Below are positions 17,981 through 25,996 of a stretch of 64,000 nt of DNA, one piece after another. The position numbers and the translations under genes are program-made. Origin of the DNA: Planctomycetaceae bacterium (GTDB lineage Bacteria; Planctomycetota; Planctomycetia; Pirellulales; Pirellulaceae). Position 1 is the stretch's first letter. Each line of letters opens with the position of its first letter. The stretch is taken from assembly GCA_020638975.1 (NCBI GenBank), contig JACKHN010000003.1, positions 399,520 to 463,519 on the forward strand, given 5' to 3'. The notes beneath the pieces were generated by a model. It saw only the letters and a program-made list of their open reading frames with translations. It had not been told where the DNA came from and did not search any database.

Positions 17981-18766
17981 ATGGTAAGGCGCAAGATCGA
18001 AGGACTGCGAACGATCGTCACCGGCGCTTCCAGTGGGATCGGACGCGAGATCGCGATCGAACTTGCCAAGCGAGGTGCGAAGCTAATCGTTACGGCTCGG
18101 CGAGCAGAGCGACTGGAAGAACTGCTCACCGAATTGAAATCGCTAGAAGCAGAAGCGGTTGCAGTCATTGGTGACATCGTTGACGCCAACACACGCGAAG
18201 CACTTGTTGCAGCAGCCAGTCGAGAGTTTGGTGGCTTGGACGCCTTGGTGAACAATGCGGGCATCGGTGCCCTGGGGCCGTTCGCCGATGCCGACGAAGA
18301 TCGCATGCGACGTGTGATGGAAGTCAACTTCTTTGCACCGATTGAACTCATTCGTCTGGCACTCCCGCTGCTTCGCGAAGGCAACCGCCCGATCGTCGTG
18401 AATGTCAGTTCCGTGCTGGGGCATCGGGCAGTCGCCAATAAGAGCGAGTATTGTGCGAGCAAGTTCGCGATACATGGATTCAGCGACGCGTTGCGATGCG
18501 AGTTGACAGGCGACGGGATCGACCTGCTACTTGTAAGCCCAAGCACGACATCCAGCGAGTTCTTCGACCACGTCATCGATAAAGATGACGATGGCTCGAC
18601 GCATGCGAAGCGAGCGATGGCTCCTCATGTGGTCGCGCGCAAGACCGTCGGTGCAATGCGCCGGGGCAAACACGAGATTATCTTAAGCGGTGGTGGAAAG
18701 GCCCTCGTGTGGTTGGATCGCTTGTGTCCACCGATAATGAATCGTATCCTAGCACGCTTTCGCTAA
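17981..18766 (+). CDS. Short-chain dehydrogenase/reductase (SDR)
   Basis: The 261-residue product is a classical SDR. It has the coenzyme loop TGASSGIG at residues 14-21, NNAG at the expected distance, a serine strand NVSSVLG, and the catalytic pair in YCASK. An Arg-rich segment after the second strand (TARRAERLEE) favours NADP(H). The enzyme reduces or oxidises a carbonyl or alcohol group; the substrate cannot be told. It starts 3 nt after hflX and appears co-transcribed with it. Confidence 0.9.
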   Translation: MVRRKIEGLRTIVTGASSGIGREIAIELAKRGAKLIVTARRAERLEELLTELKSLEAEAVAVIGDIVDANTREALVAAASREFGGLDALVNNAGIGALGPFADADEDRMRRVMEVNFFAPIELIRLALPLLREGNRPIVVNVSSVLGHRAVANKSEYCASKFAIHGFSDALRCELTGDGIDLLLVSPSTTSSEFFDHVIDKDDDGSTHAKRAMAPHVVARKTVGAMRRGKHEIILSGGGKALVWLDRLCPPIMNRILARFR

Positions 18767-18807
18767 GGCATTGGAACACGAACTCTCGATCGCACACGAG
18801 CCCTATC

Positions 18808-20124
18808 TTGCTCATACTCACAACTCACCTCGGTCGACTTTTGATGCTCTTGTTGTCGATCGGTGTCGTGTCGCTTGCTGCTACGGCACGAGGTGAATAC
18901 CCAGATCGACCAATTCAGCTAATTGTGCCCTTCGGTCCAGGCGGTGGCACCGATACTTACGCGCGGGCATTAAAGCAGGCAATCGAAGATCACGAGTTGC
19001 TTCCTCAGCCTTTGGTGATCGTGAACGTTCCCGGTGCCGGTGCCACGATTGGAAGTCGACGAGTGAAGAACGCTGAGCCGGATGGCTATACGCTGTTGCT
19101 GTTGCACGAGGCGATTGTCACGGCCAAGTACTCGGGGCAAGCCGACTACGGCTCGGAAGCATTCGAGCCGATTGCTGGCACGGGGCGGATTGGTCTCGTC
19201 ATCGCCGTTGCAGAAAAGTCGAGATACCGCTCGCTGCCGGAATTGCTTGACGACGCCAAGGAGCGTCCTGATCGGCTGGTGTTCGCCGCAAACATTGGCG
19301 CGCCGGTTCACTTTGTGGGTGGCATGCTGGAAAAACACTGGCCGGGTGCGCGCTTCCGATTTACTCAGAGCGGTGGTGGTGAGAAGCGGCTGCACGATCT
19401 GCTCGGACGGCATGCGGCAGTCTCAGCATTCTCGTTGGAAGAGTATTTGCGTTACGAGTCAGCTGGCATCCGGGCAATTGCTTATTGCGACGAAGTGCGA
19501 AGTCCCGACGCTCCCGAAATACCAACGACTTTCGAGCAAGGTATTCCGGTTCAACACATCAACATGCAGTTCTGGTGGGCTCCGAAAGGGACTCCACAAG
19601 ATCGCATCGACGTATTTGCCAACGCGTTGCAACGCGCCATGCAGAACGAAGATGTCATCGAGCGGATGAAGAGCATTCACTGCGAGCCCGTCTTCATTCG
19701 CGGCGAGGCCATGCAGAAGGAGATTGCCGCTCGACAAGCCGCTGTTTCAGCGGTCGAGTTGCGTGAGACACAGGAACTTCCCAATGTGCCGCTTTACGTG
19801 GGAATCGTCACGGGACTACTCGGTGCAGTTGTTTGTGTGCAAACGCTACGCGAATCAACTAGCTCCGCGCGACGAATCGATTGGTCGGCATATTGTGTGC
19901 GTGCGGCAATTGCCGTCATTGGAGTGACGATCCTCTATGCCGCGTTGCTTTCGGCGGGAATTGCCGGCTTTACGGTCGCGACGTTCTGCTATGTCATGCA
20001 AATTGGCGTGATTTTGACTCGCCGGCAAGCTAAGCACTTGCTGCCGTTGGCGATCGTTGCACTCGCGATGTCTCTTGGGCTCAGCAGCGTCTTCACCAAG
20101 TTCTTCTCTCTTGTGCTTCCTTGA
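18808..20124 (+). CDS. Fused TctC-TctB: solute-binding (Bug) domain plus four-helix TctB-like membrane domain
   Basis: The N-terminal signal peptide (LGRLLMLLLSIGVVSLAATA) leads into a TctC/Bug-type binding protein: RPIQLIVPFGPGGGTDTYAR, VPGAGATIGSRRV and EPDGYTLLLLH. It runs to about residue 340 (FWWAPKGTPQDRIDVFANAL near the end). The last 100 residues hold four hydrophobic helices (starting YVGIVTGLLGAVVCVQ and ending LPLAIVALAMSLGLSSVF) like the small TctB subunit. Normally these are separate genes. A TTG at 18808 is chosen because it gives the signal an arginine; an ATG at 18844 is the alternative. tctA follows after 10 nt. Confidence 0.85.
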   Translation: MLILTTHLGRLLMLLLSIGVVSLAATARGEYPDRPIQLIVPFGPGGGTDTYARALKQAIEDHELLPQPLVIVNVPGAGATIGSRRVKNAEPDGYTLLLLHEAIVTAKYSGQADYGSEAFEPIAGTGRIGLVIAVAEKSRYRSLPELLDDAKERPDRLVFAANIGAPVHFVGGMLEKHWPGARFRFTQSGGGEKRLHDLLGRHAAVSAFSLEEYLRYESAGIRAIAYCDEVRSPDAPEIPTTFEQGIPVQHINMQFWWAPKGTPQDRIDVFANALQRAMQNEDVIERMKSIHCEPVFIRGEAMQKEIAARQAAVSAVELRETQELPNVPLYVGIVTGLLGAVVCVQTLRESTSSARRIDWSAYCVRAAIAVIGVTILYAALLSAGIAGFTVATFCYVMQIGVILTRRQAKHLLPLAIVALAMSLGLSSVFTKFFSLVLP

Positions 20125-20134
20125 CTGAGTCACG

Positions 20135-21616
20135 ATGACCGACCTTGCCGCTGCCTTCGAGCGCTTGTTAATGCCTTGGCCCTTCTGCTTGATGCTGATC
20201 GGCGTGGTGTTGGGAGTCATGGTCGGTGCCGTTCCTGGCTTGACGGGTGCCATGCTGATTGCGCTGACGTTGCCTTTGACGTATACGATGAGCGATCCTG
20301 CCGATGCCATGATCTTGCTGGTGTCGATGTATGTCGGTTCGATCAGCGGCGGATTGATCTCGGCGACGCTGTTGCGAATGCCGGGAACTCCGGCTTCGAT
20401 CATGACGACGCTGGATGGCCATCCAATGGCGGTCAACGGACAGCCCGGACGTGCGTTGGGTCTGGGGGTCGCGGCGTCATTCGTAGGAGGGCTCATTTCG
20501 TGGATCTTCTTGGTGTTGTTGTCAAAGCCGATCGCCGATCTCTCGACCCACCTCGGAGCCTTCGATTTCTTTTCGTTGACGTTTATGGCGCTGATGCTGA
20601 TCGCTTCCGTAACAGGCAATTCACTGAGTCGCGGTGTGTTCTCGGGCTTGCTAGGCGTCCTGGCAAGTCAACCGGGAGTCCATCCGGCAACAGGCGATCC
20701 GCGGATGACGCTTGGATTTCGCGAACTCGATGCGGGTTTTCAACTGCTTCCCGTATTGATCGGCTTGTTTGCGGTCAGCCAACTCGTCCGAGAAGTCTTG
20801 AGAATCGACGAGCAGGCCGAAACGACGCAATACGACAGCAGCGGTATGTGGCTGGGAGCCAAGGATTGGGTGACTCATGCATTCAACCTTGTACGTTCTT
20901 CGTTGATTGGTGTTTGGGTTGGCATCTTGCCGGGAGTCGGAGCGAACATTGGATCGATCATGGCGTATTCCGCGGCCAAGGGGATGTCGAAGACACCCGA
21001 GAAATTTGGCCACGGGTCGGAAGAAGGCATCATCGCTTCGGAGGCAGCGAACAACGCAACGGTCGGTGGTGCCTTGATCCCACTCGTTGCGTTAGGCATT
21101 CCCGGGAGCGTGATTGACGCAATCCTGCTGGGAGCTCTCGTCTTGCACGGACTGACGCCGGGGCCTCTGCTTTTTCGAGACAACCCCGAGGTCGTGTATA
21201 CGATCATGGCGACGGCATTCGTCGCGAACTTTGCGATGGCCGTGTTTATGCTGGTGAGTATTCGCTACCTGACGAAATTGATGACTGCGCCGCGAGCGTA
21301 TCTCGTGCCGGTGATTTCGGTCTGTTGCGTCGTCGGTTCGTATGCTCAGAACAATCGAATGTTCGACGTGTGGGTGATGTTGGCTTTTGGTGCGGTCGGA
21401 TTCACGATGGAGTCAATCAAGATCCCACTAGCTCCCTTCGTGATTGGCTTCATTTTGGCCCCAATCGCAGAAGAAAACCTTGGAGCTGGATTACAGGCTT
21501 CCGGGGGCAGCTACCTGCCAATTCTGACCAGTCCCATCTCACTCTTCTTTTGCCTCCTTGCCGCCGGCTTGCTCATTTGGCCTATCTTTCGGCGAATTCG
21601 CTCTCCCAGAAGGTAA
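20135..21616 (+). CDS. tctA: Tripartite tricarboxylate transporter, large membrane subunit TctA
   Basis: The 493-residue product is a 12-helix TctA. It shows the family's glycine-rich loops GVMVGAVPGLTGAMLIALTL near residue 28, GSISGGLISATLLRMPGTPA near 69, GVWVGILPGVGANIGSIMAY near 260 and VPLVALGIPGS-like ALIPLVALGIPGS near 320. With the fused TctC-TctB protein it would form a complete sodium- or proton-coupled importer of tricarboxylates or related organic acids. The true solute is unknown. The stop codon lies within an AGGTAACCTGC sequence repeated 146 bp downstream. Confidence 0.95.
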   Translation: MTDLAAAFERLLMPWPFCLMLIGVVLGVMVGAVPGLTGAMLIALTLPLTYTMSDPADAMILLVSMYVGSISGGLISATLLRMPGTPASIMTTLDGHPMAVNGQPGRALGLGVAASFVGGLISWIFLVLLSKPIADLSTHLGAFDFFSLTFMALMLIASVTGNSLSRGVFSGLLGVLASQPGVHPATGDPRMTLGFRELDAGFQLLPVLIGLFAVSQLVREVLRIDEQAETTQYDSSGMWLGAKDWVTHAFNLVRSSLIGVWVGILPGVGANIGSIMAYSAAKGMSKTPEKFGHGSEEGIIASEAANNATVGGALIPLVALGIPGSVIDAILLGALVLHGLTPGPLLFRDNPEVVYTIMATAFVANFAMAVFMLVSIRYLTKLMTAPRAYLVPVISVCCVVGSYAQNNRMFDVWVMLAFGAVGFTMESIKIPLAPFVIGFILAPIAEENLGAGLQASGGSYLPILTSPISLFFCLLAAGLLIWPIFRRIRSPRR

Positions 21617-21652
21617 CCTGCGGGGATTTTCAGTTTTTCAAACTGAGAGGTT

Positions 21653-21724
21653 TGTACGACGGGCCTCCAAGCCCGTCGATTGAATCTAAGTCGTCATTCG
21701 ACGGGCTCGGAGGGCGGTCGTACA
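21653..21724. repeat. Double-hairpin intergenic repeat (GGGCCTCC type)
   Basis: Outer arms TGTACGAC and GTCGTACA enclose two hairpins: GACGGGC-loop-GCCCGTC and GACGGGC-loop-GCGGTC, with loops CTCCAA and TCGGAGG that are partly complementary. The unit lies between tctA and csrA. The 11-mer AGGTAACCTGC occurs on each side (21611 and 21757). Confidence 0.75.
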
Positions 21725-21871
21725 TCTTGTGCAACTTCAATCAATGAAAGGCCCTGAGGTAACCTGCCGATTGCTTGCAATACCCGCTAGCCACTGATAA
21801 GATTCCCCGCATTAGTAGCACGCCGCAAGCAGCGGTGTGTGTGCTGCCATCAAGTCTAGGATCAAGAATGA

Positions 21872-22069
21872 ATGTTAGTCCTCACACGCAAGGTCGGTGA
21901 GAGTTTCGTCATCGGCGACAATATTACCGTCACCGTCGTTCGGGTTGCCGGAGGCGGAGTGCGCATTGGGATCGAAGCACCGGATGATTGCACCGTGATG
22001 CGCCGCGAACTGCGTGAGTTGATCGAAAGCGGCGAGTTATCGGTCGGCGAGCCAACGGAAGAGGACTAA
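21872..22069 (+). CDS. csrA: Carbon storage regulator CsrA
   Basis: The 65-residue product is a full-length CsrA: MLVLTRKVGESFVIGDNITV at the N-terminus, then GGGVRIGIEAP and VMRRELRE. CsrA dimers bind GGA motifs in mRNA leaders and alter translation and stability. The Leu4, Arg6 and RIGIEAP residues of the RNA-binding face are present, while the usual Arg44 region reads CTVMRRE. It converges on the ftsQ-like gene with a 4-nt overlap of stop codons. Confidence 0.96.
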   Translation: MLVLTRKVGESFVIGDNITVTVVRVAGGGVRIGIEAPDDCTVMRRELRELIESGELSVGEPTEED

Positions 22070-22974
22070 CGCGGTAACAGTGCTGTTCGAATCGACTCGG
22101 GGTTACGCAGATCCAATCCCAGCACCGAACTGTCGTCCAGTCGACCGTTGCGTTGAACATATTCTCGCAGCAGTCGGAACTTCGTCGCTGCGGGTGGTTC
22201 GCCGGGAGTCTCCAAGCCTGGTGCGCTGCCCCAGATCAATCGCTTCTCGTTCGGTGTGAACAACTCGTATCGCGTGGTTGCTGGTGTGTTGGGGCGGCTG
22301 TAGTCACTTACGGCCTTGATCTCGTACAGCCCGAGCACTCGCCACTGATCTCCTAGGACCGTCGCAATCGCCGCCGCGCCCGCGACGCGTGGATCTCCCC
22401 AGGGCGCTCCAGTTGGCCCGCACATCGAGAGGTTTTCGACATCAATGCGGATAAAGAGCCCGAGGTCGTCGGGTGTGAAGTCGGTTTGTGGCAGTAGTAC
22501 CGACTTGCTGTCGATCGGTAACGCCGCCTGACCCTGCTGACCGAACATTCCTTCGGGAACTTCGACCCAAGCGATTGGTTGACGATAGACGAGTTCAACG
22601 ATCACATTCGCCGGAGCCTCTTTGCTGACCCGTGTTACTTCGGCTACCCACGGATGCATTTCGAATGCATGGGCGATGCGTGGGGTCAGGTCCGTTTCGA
22701 GCGCGGAGGCATCCGACAGGCTTCCATCTCGAAAGACTTCGGCTTTAATGTCGGTCCGAATCCACGGTGGTGCCGGAGGGATTTTGACATTTTCCGGAGT
22801 GAGTTGATGGTGCGAAATCTTGAGGACTGGTTTCGCCCATTGATTCCACGCAAAGAACGCCGCGACGATCATTCCGGCAAGTAGGACCGTGGCACCGATC
22901 AGCCCGGTGGCCCCCGATGCCAACGAGCTTCCGGCTTCAATCAGTTCAGGTTCTTTCCGCTTCTTCGCTGCCAT
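22066..22974 (-). CDS. FtsQ/DivIB-like bitopic membrane protein
   Basis: The 302-residue product has a short basic cytoplasmic tail, one membrane helix (about residues 23-44, IGATVLLAGMIVAAFFAW), and a periplasmic part. The latter has HPWVAEVTRVSKEAPANVIV, ELVYRQPIAWVEVP and LPIDSKSVLLP, the POTRA-linked phrases of FtsQ. FtsQ normally links the cell-division proteins FtsB and FtsL to the septal wall machinery. It lies 93 bp downstream of murB, the usual dcw-cluster order. Planctomycetes lack FtsZ, so its role may differ. It is divergent, so no symbol is assigned. Confidence 0.7.
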   Translation of the reverse strand: MAAKKRKEPELIEAGSSLASGATGLIGATVLLAGMIVAAFFAWNQWAKPVLKISHHQLTPENVKIPPAPPWIRTDIKAEVFRDGSLSDASALETDLTPRIAHAFEMHPWVAEVTRVSKEAPANVIVELVYRQPIAWVEVPEGMFGQQGQAALPIDSKSVLLPQTDFTPDDLGLFIRIDVENLSMCGPTGAPWGDPRVAGAAAIATVLGDQWRVLGLYEIKAVSDYSRPNTPATTRYELFTPNEKRLIWGSAPGLETPGEPPAATKFRLLREYVQRNGRLDDSSVLGLDLRNPESIRTALLPR

Positions 22975-23067
22975 AGCTCCTCCACGATGGGCGGGAAGCT
23001 TAGCAGAGCCGAGAGATTGGCTGAATCTCGATTTCCAATCGATTTCTAGATGCTAGCAAGCGATTGA

Positions 23068-23946
23068 CTACCAGACGCGAACTTGGGTTTCCAATTCGAC
23101 GCCGAGCTTTTCTTCGACGGCAGATTGGACTTTCTCGATCAGCTGTAGCACGTCGTCGCTGGTCGTGCCTGGATTGGCCACAATGAAGCGGCTGTCGCGT
23201 TGGCTGATGACTGCGTTGCCGACGGAAGCTCCCTTGCAACCGGCTTGCTCGATTAAGCTGGCCGCGTTCATTCCACCGACATCTTTGAAGACACAGGCCG
23301 GGTTCTCGTTCGCTGCGGGCTGACTGGATTGCTTCACGATCCAAAACTTTTGCATTCGCTTCGTCAGTGTTTCCGGATCGGCCTTCTCTAAGGTGAACTC
23401 AGCGCTCAGGATCGCCAACTCGTCGAGGCTGCTATTGCGATAGGCGAAGCGCAGTTGAGCGCCTTGCTGCTCGACGATTGCACCCGTCCTGCTCAGCATC
23501 GTGGCCTTGGTGGTCCACTGTCCGATGTCCGTTCCATTCGCGTCGGCGTTGTCGTGCAATGCGCCACCAATGGTTCCTGGAACTCCGGCCAATGCTTCCA
23601 GTCCGGCAAGTCCTTCGCGAACGGCCGTCGAGATGACATGGCTGAGCTTGGCACCACCGCCTGCTATGACTTTGTTACCGTCAGTGGAGATTTGCGAGAA
23701 CGCCGCCGCGGCCAAATGGATAACGAGTCCGTTCACGCCCGCCTCCCGCACCAGCAAGCTCGAACCCGAGCCGAGCACACGTACGTACACTTCGTTCTCG
23801 GCACAATGCTTGACCAATGCGACTAACTCGTCGACCGACGTCGGCTCGGCAAAGTATTGGGCGGGGCCGCCCACGCGTAACCACGTATACGGGGCGAGCG
23901 GTTCCTGTTCTCGAACAATGTGCTCAAAGCCGCTGAACAATCCCAT
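23068..23946 (-). CDS. murB: UDP-N-acetylenolpyruvoylglucosamine reductase MurB
   Basis: The 292-residue product has the FAD-binding phrases NTWLRVGGP-like YTWLRVGGPAQYF near residue 20 and VRVLGSGSSLLVREAGVNGL near 55. It also has AGVPGTIGGALHDNADANG near 120 and CVFKDVGGMNAASLIEQAGC near 217. The short C-terminal region fits type II MurB, which lacks the extra loop of the E. coli form. The enzyme reduces enolpyruvyl-UDP-GlcNAc with NADPH to UDP-MurNAc, the second step of peptidoglycan precursor synthesis. Its presence supports a peptidoglycan pathway in this organism. Confidence 0.95.
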   Translation of the reverse strand: MGLFSGFEHIVREQEPLAPYTWLRVGGPAQYFAEPTSVDELVALVKHCAENEVYVRVLGSGSSLLVREAGVNGLVIHLAAAAFSQISTDGNKVIAGGGAKLSHVISTAVREGLAGLEALAGVPGTIGGALHDNADANGTDIGQWTTKATMLSRTGAIVEQQGAQLRFAYRNSSLDELAILSAEFTLEKADPETLTKRMQKFWIVKQSSQPAANENPACVFKDVGGMNAASLIEQAGCKGASVGNAVISQRDSRFIVANPGTTSDDVLQLIEKVQSAVEEKLGVELETQVRVW

Positions 23947-24053
23947 GAGTTTTCCTGCATTAAATTGAGGGCTGTCGCGTGACCGTGACGAACGTCATGC
24001 TTGCTCCGCGATCATAGGCGGGGACCGAAACAGTGTCAACGCGACGGCGCAGT

Positions 24054-24644
24054 TCACGCGGATTCGATCATTTCGCCGTAGGAAGCGTCCAGGAGATCGC
24101 AATCGGCAATCGTGAAACGTTGACGCAGTTCCCGGACCAGTTGTTGCGACTCGGCTTCCCGATGTTCGTCGCTCAGAACGGCTTCAAACTCAAGGAACTC
24201 ACCAAGCCCGGTGACGCGATCCAGATGGATTCGGACATTTCGATGCAAGTAGATCTCTCGATGCTTCTCGACGCGGCTGCGAATGCCGAGCGTCGTGGCG
24301 AGTGCTTCCTTGAAGCGTTCTGGCTGCTCGACGGGCAGCACGAAGTAATTGCTGGCCTTGGGCCCGCTTTCGTTAGCGCGGCGATAGGCGATCAACTCGG
24401 CTCGCTCGCCGCCTATTTCGCGAAGCTTCAAGCGTCCGTCTTGGCAGTGGAAGTAGGTATCCACCTGATGCTGGTCCGGCAACTGGGTGTCGGCCAGAGC
24501 AGTCGCGACTTGGCGCGCTGCCTCAAACGAGACGAGGCGAGCTTTAAGCTCGATGTTACCGCTTGGCCTGGCACCGAGTTCGCCTGACGTAGATTCGGCG
24601 GGCATGTTCATGCACGAATCATAGCCGCGCAGCCGCACTTTCAA
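24054..24644 (-). CDS. CYTH-domain protein (class IV adenylate cyclase/thiamine-triphosphatase-like)
   Basis: The product is 196 residues from the ATG at 24644; in-frame ATGs at 24611 and 24605 are alternatives and would remove a poorly conserved leader. The CYTH opening NIELKARLVSFEAARQVA carries an ELKAR form of the ExExK motif. It is followed by TYFHCQDGRLKLREI, HREIYLHRNVRIHLDRVTGL and GEFLEFEAVL, the alternating charged strands that line the triphosphate tunnel. Members bind inorganic triphosphate or nucleotides with divalent metal. It lies 12 nt after the parvulin-like gene, at the end of the mfd operon. Confidence 0.83.
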   Translation of the reverse strand: MKVRLRGYDSCMNMPAESTSGELGARPSGNIELKARLVSFEAARQVATALADTQLPDQHQVDTYFHCQDGRLKLREIGGERAELIAYRRANESGPKASNYFVLPVEQPERFKEALATTLGIRSRVEKHREIYLHRNVRIHLDRVTGLGEFLEFEAVLSDEHREAESQQLVRELRQRFTIADCDLLDASYGEMIESA

Positions 24645-24656
24645 TAGGGTTGCGTC

Positions 24657-25964
24657 CTAGCGAACGCGGTTCATGCTGGGTGGTTTGGCGATCTGCTCTT
24701 GCGATTCTGGGCCGTCGTCGGCGGTCCAGACGGGAATGCGATCTTGGAGTTGCGCCAGGTATTTGTTGATCGCCTCGGACCGCCGGTCGCCTTGGATCCG
24801 CTCTTTGATCGTTAGCTGAGCGTCAGCGAACGGGATCACATGCGCATCTTGCCGCTCGATGACCCGGATGATGTGCAATCCTTCGGCGTCCTCAATGATG
24901 TAGCTCAGTTCACCGGGCTTGATCGAGAAGACTGCTTCATTTATCTCTCTCGAGATCTTGAAGTCGCCCCAATCCGTCCAGTCGTGATAGCCGCCTTCGC
25001 TGGCTTTATCGCCATGCGAGTGTCGCTTCGCGACTTGCTTGAACGGTGCCCCATAAAACAATTCGTTGCCAACTTTTGCGATTGCCTCGCCGGCGGCGAA
25101 CTTCGTCGGAAACTCTGAGAAAGCAATTGTGATCTGCTCCCATCGGGCGCGAGTTGCCACTCGGAAGTCATCGAGGTTGTCTTGATAGTACTCGACCATG
25201 TCGTCGTAAGTTACTTCAGCGACGCTGCGAGCTTCCTTATACATTTCCTGCCGGCCAAGTTGGTCCTCGGCATACGCTGTTTGCTGCCGCTCAAGCGAAG
25301 TGCCATAGCGTCGAAGCAATAGATCGAGCTCACGAAACGTCGAGAGTTCCATCTCCTTCATGACATAGGCCAAGCGAAACAATTGTGAGCTTTGGCGGGT
25401 CAGATCCTTATACTCGGTCTTGTCGGCCTTCTTGACCTTCTCGACCATCTCTTCGAGCGCTTCCGTAAACTGTTCACCAACGCGTTCTTTGATACTTGCC
25501 TTCGCCTCCGCCAGCTTGTCGGGCGGAATCGTACGGAGGAACATCTCGTACATCAACTTGCGCTGAACGGTTTCGCGAAGAACTTGCTGGGACAGGTTGG
25601 CGAGTTGCGCTTTGACTTGCGGCTCGGCGGCTTCGCGTTCTTCGGGCGGAATACGCTCCAGCGTTGGGATGAGAACGATGTAGGCATCGCCCTCCAAGTC
25701 GCCTTGGAAGATGTGCTGATTGCCCACTCGAGCCACTGTTTCAGCTGCTTCGAAGACCTTCGACGGCGGAGCCGCTTGATCGGGCTGTATGTAGGGCGGA
25801 AAACCTTGCGCAAATGTGGTGTCTGACGCAACAGTCAGGCACGCCAGCACTGCCAGCGAGAGGGTTTTCGTTAGATGTGAATGCAACACTCGGGTTCGCC
25901 CTTGAGGGGAGTCCGAACGGACGAGAACGACAAGACGAGACACTGTTTTACGGACGCAGCGCAT
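24657..25964 (-). CDS. Periplasmic parvulin-type peptidyl-prolyl isomerase (SurA/PrsA-like)
   Basis: The 435-residue product, or about 410 from a GTG at 25889, has a signal peptide (LSLAVLACLTVASDTTFAQG). A helical chaperone region of about 200 residues follows. The parvulin core near residues 278-371 includes ARWEQITIAFSEFP, HSHGDKASEGGYHDW, SIKPGELSYIIEDAEGLHII and RVIER. Such proteins help fold exported proteins; the isomerase speeds proline cis-trans exchange. It follows mfd by 32 nt. Which start is used is unclear. Confidence 0.87.
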   Translation of the reverse strand: MRCVRKTVSRLVVLVRSDSPQGRTRVLHSHLTKTLSLAVLACLTVASDTTFAQGFPPYIQPDQAAPPSKVFEAAETVARVGNQHIFQGDLEGDAYIVLIPTLERIPPEEREAAEPQVKAQLANLSQQVLRETVQRKLMYEMFLRTIPPDKLAEAKASIKERVGEQFTEALEEMVEKVKKADKTEYKDLTRQSSQLFRLAYVMKEMELSTFRELDLLLRRYGTSLERQQTAYAEDQLGRQEMYKEARSVAEVTYDDMVEYYQDNLDDFRVATRARWEQITIAFSEFPTKFAAGEAIAKVGNELFYGAPFKQVAKRHSHGDKASEGGYHDWTDWGDFKISREINEAVFSIKPGELSYIIEDAEGLHIIRVIERQDAHVIPFADAQLTIKERIQGDRRSEAINKYLAQLQDRIPVWTADDGPESQEQIAKPPSMNRVR

Positions 25965-25996
25965 TCGCCGCGCGGCGGGGAACTATAGCGAGCCAC

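Noticed and set aside
20176..21117. Long alternative frame inside tctA
   Set aside because: It is a shadow of the TctA coding frame, with a composition rich in Arg, Cys and Asp and no family features.
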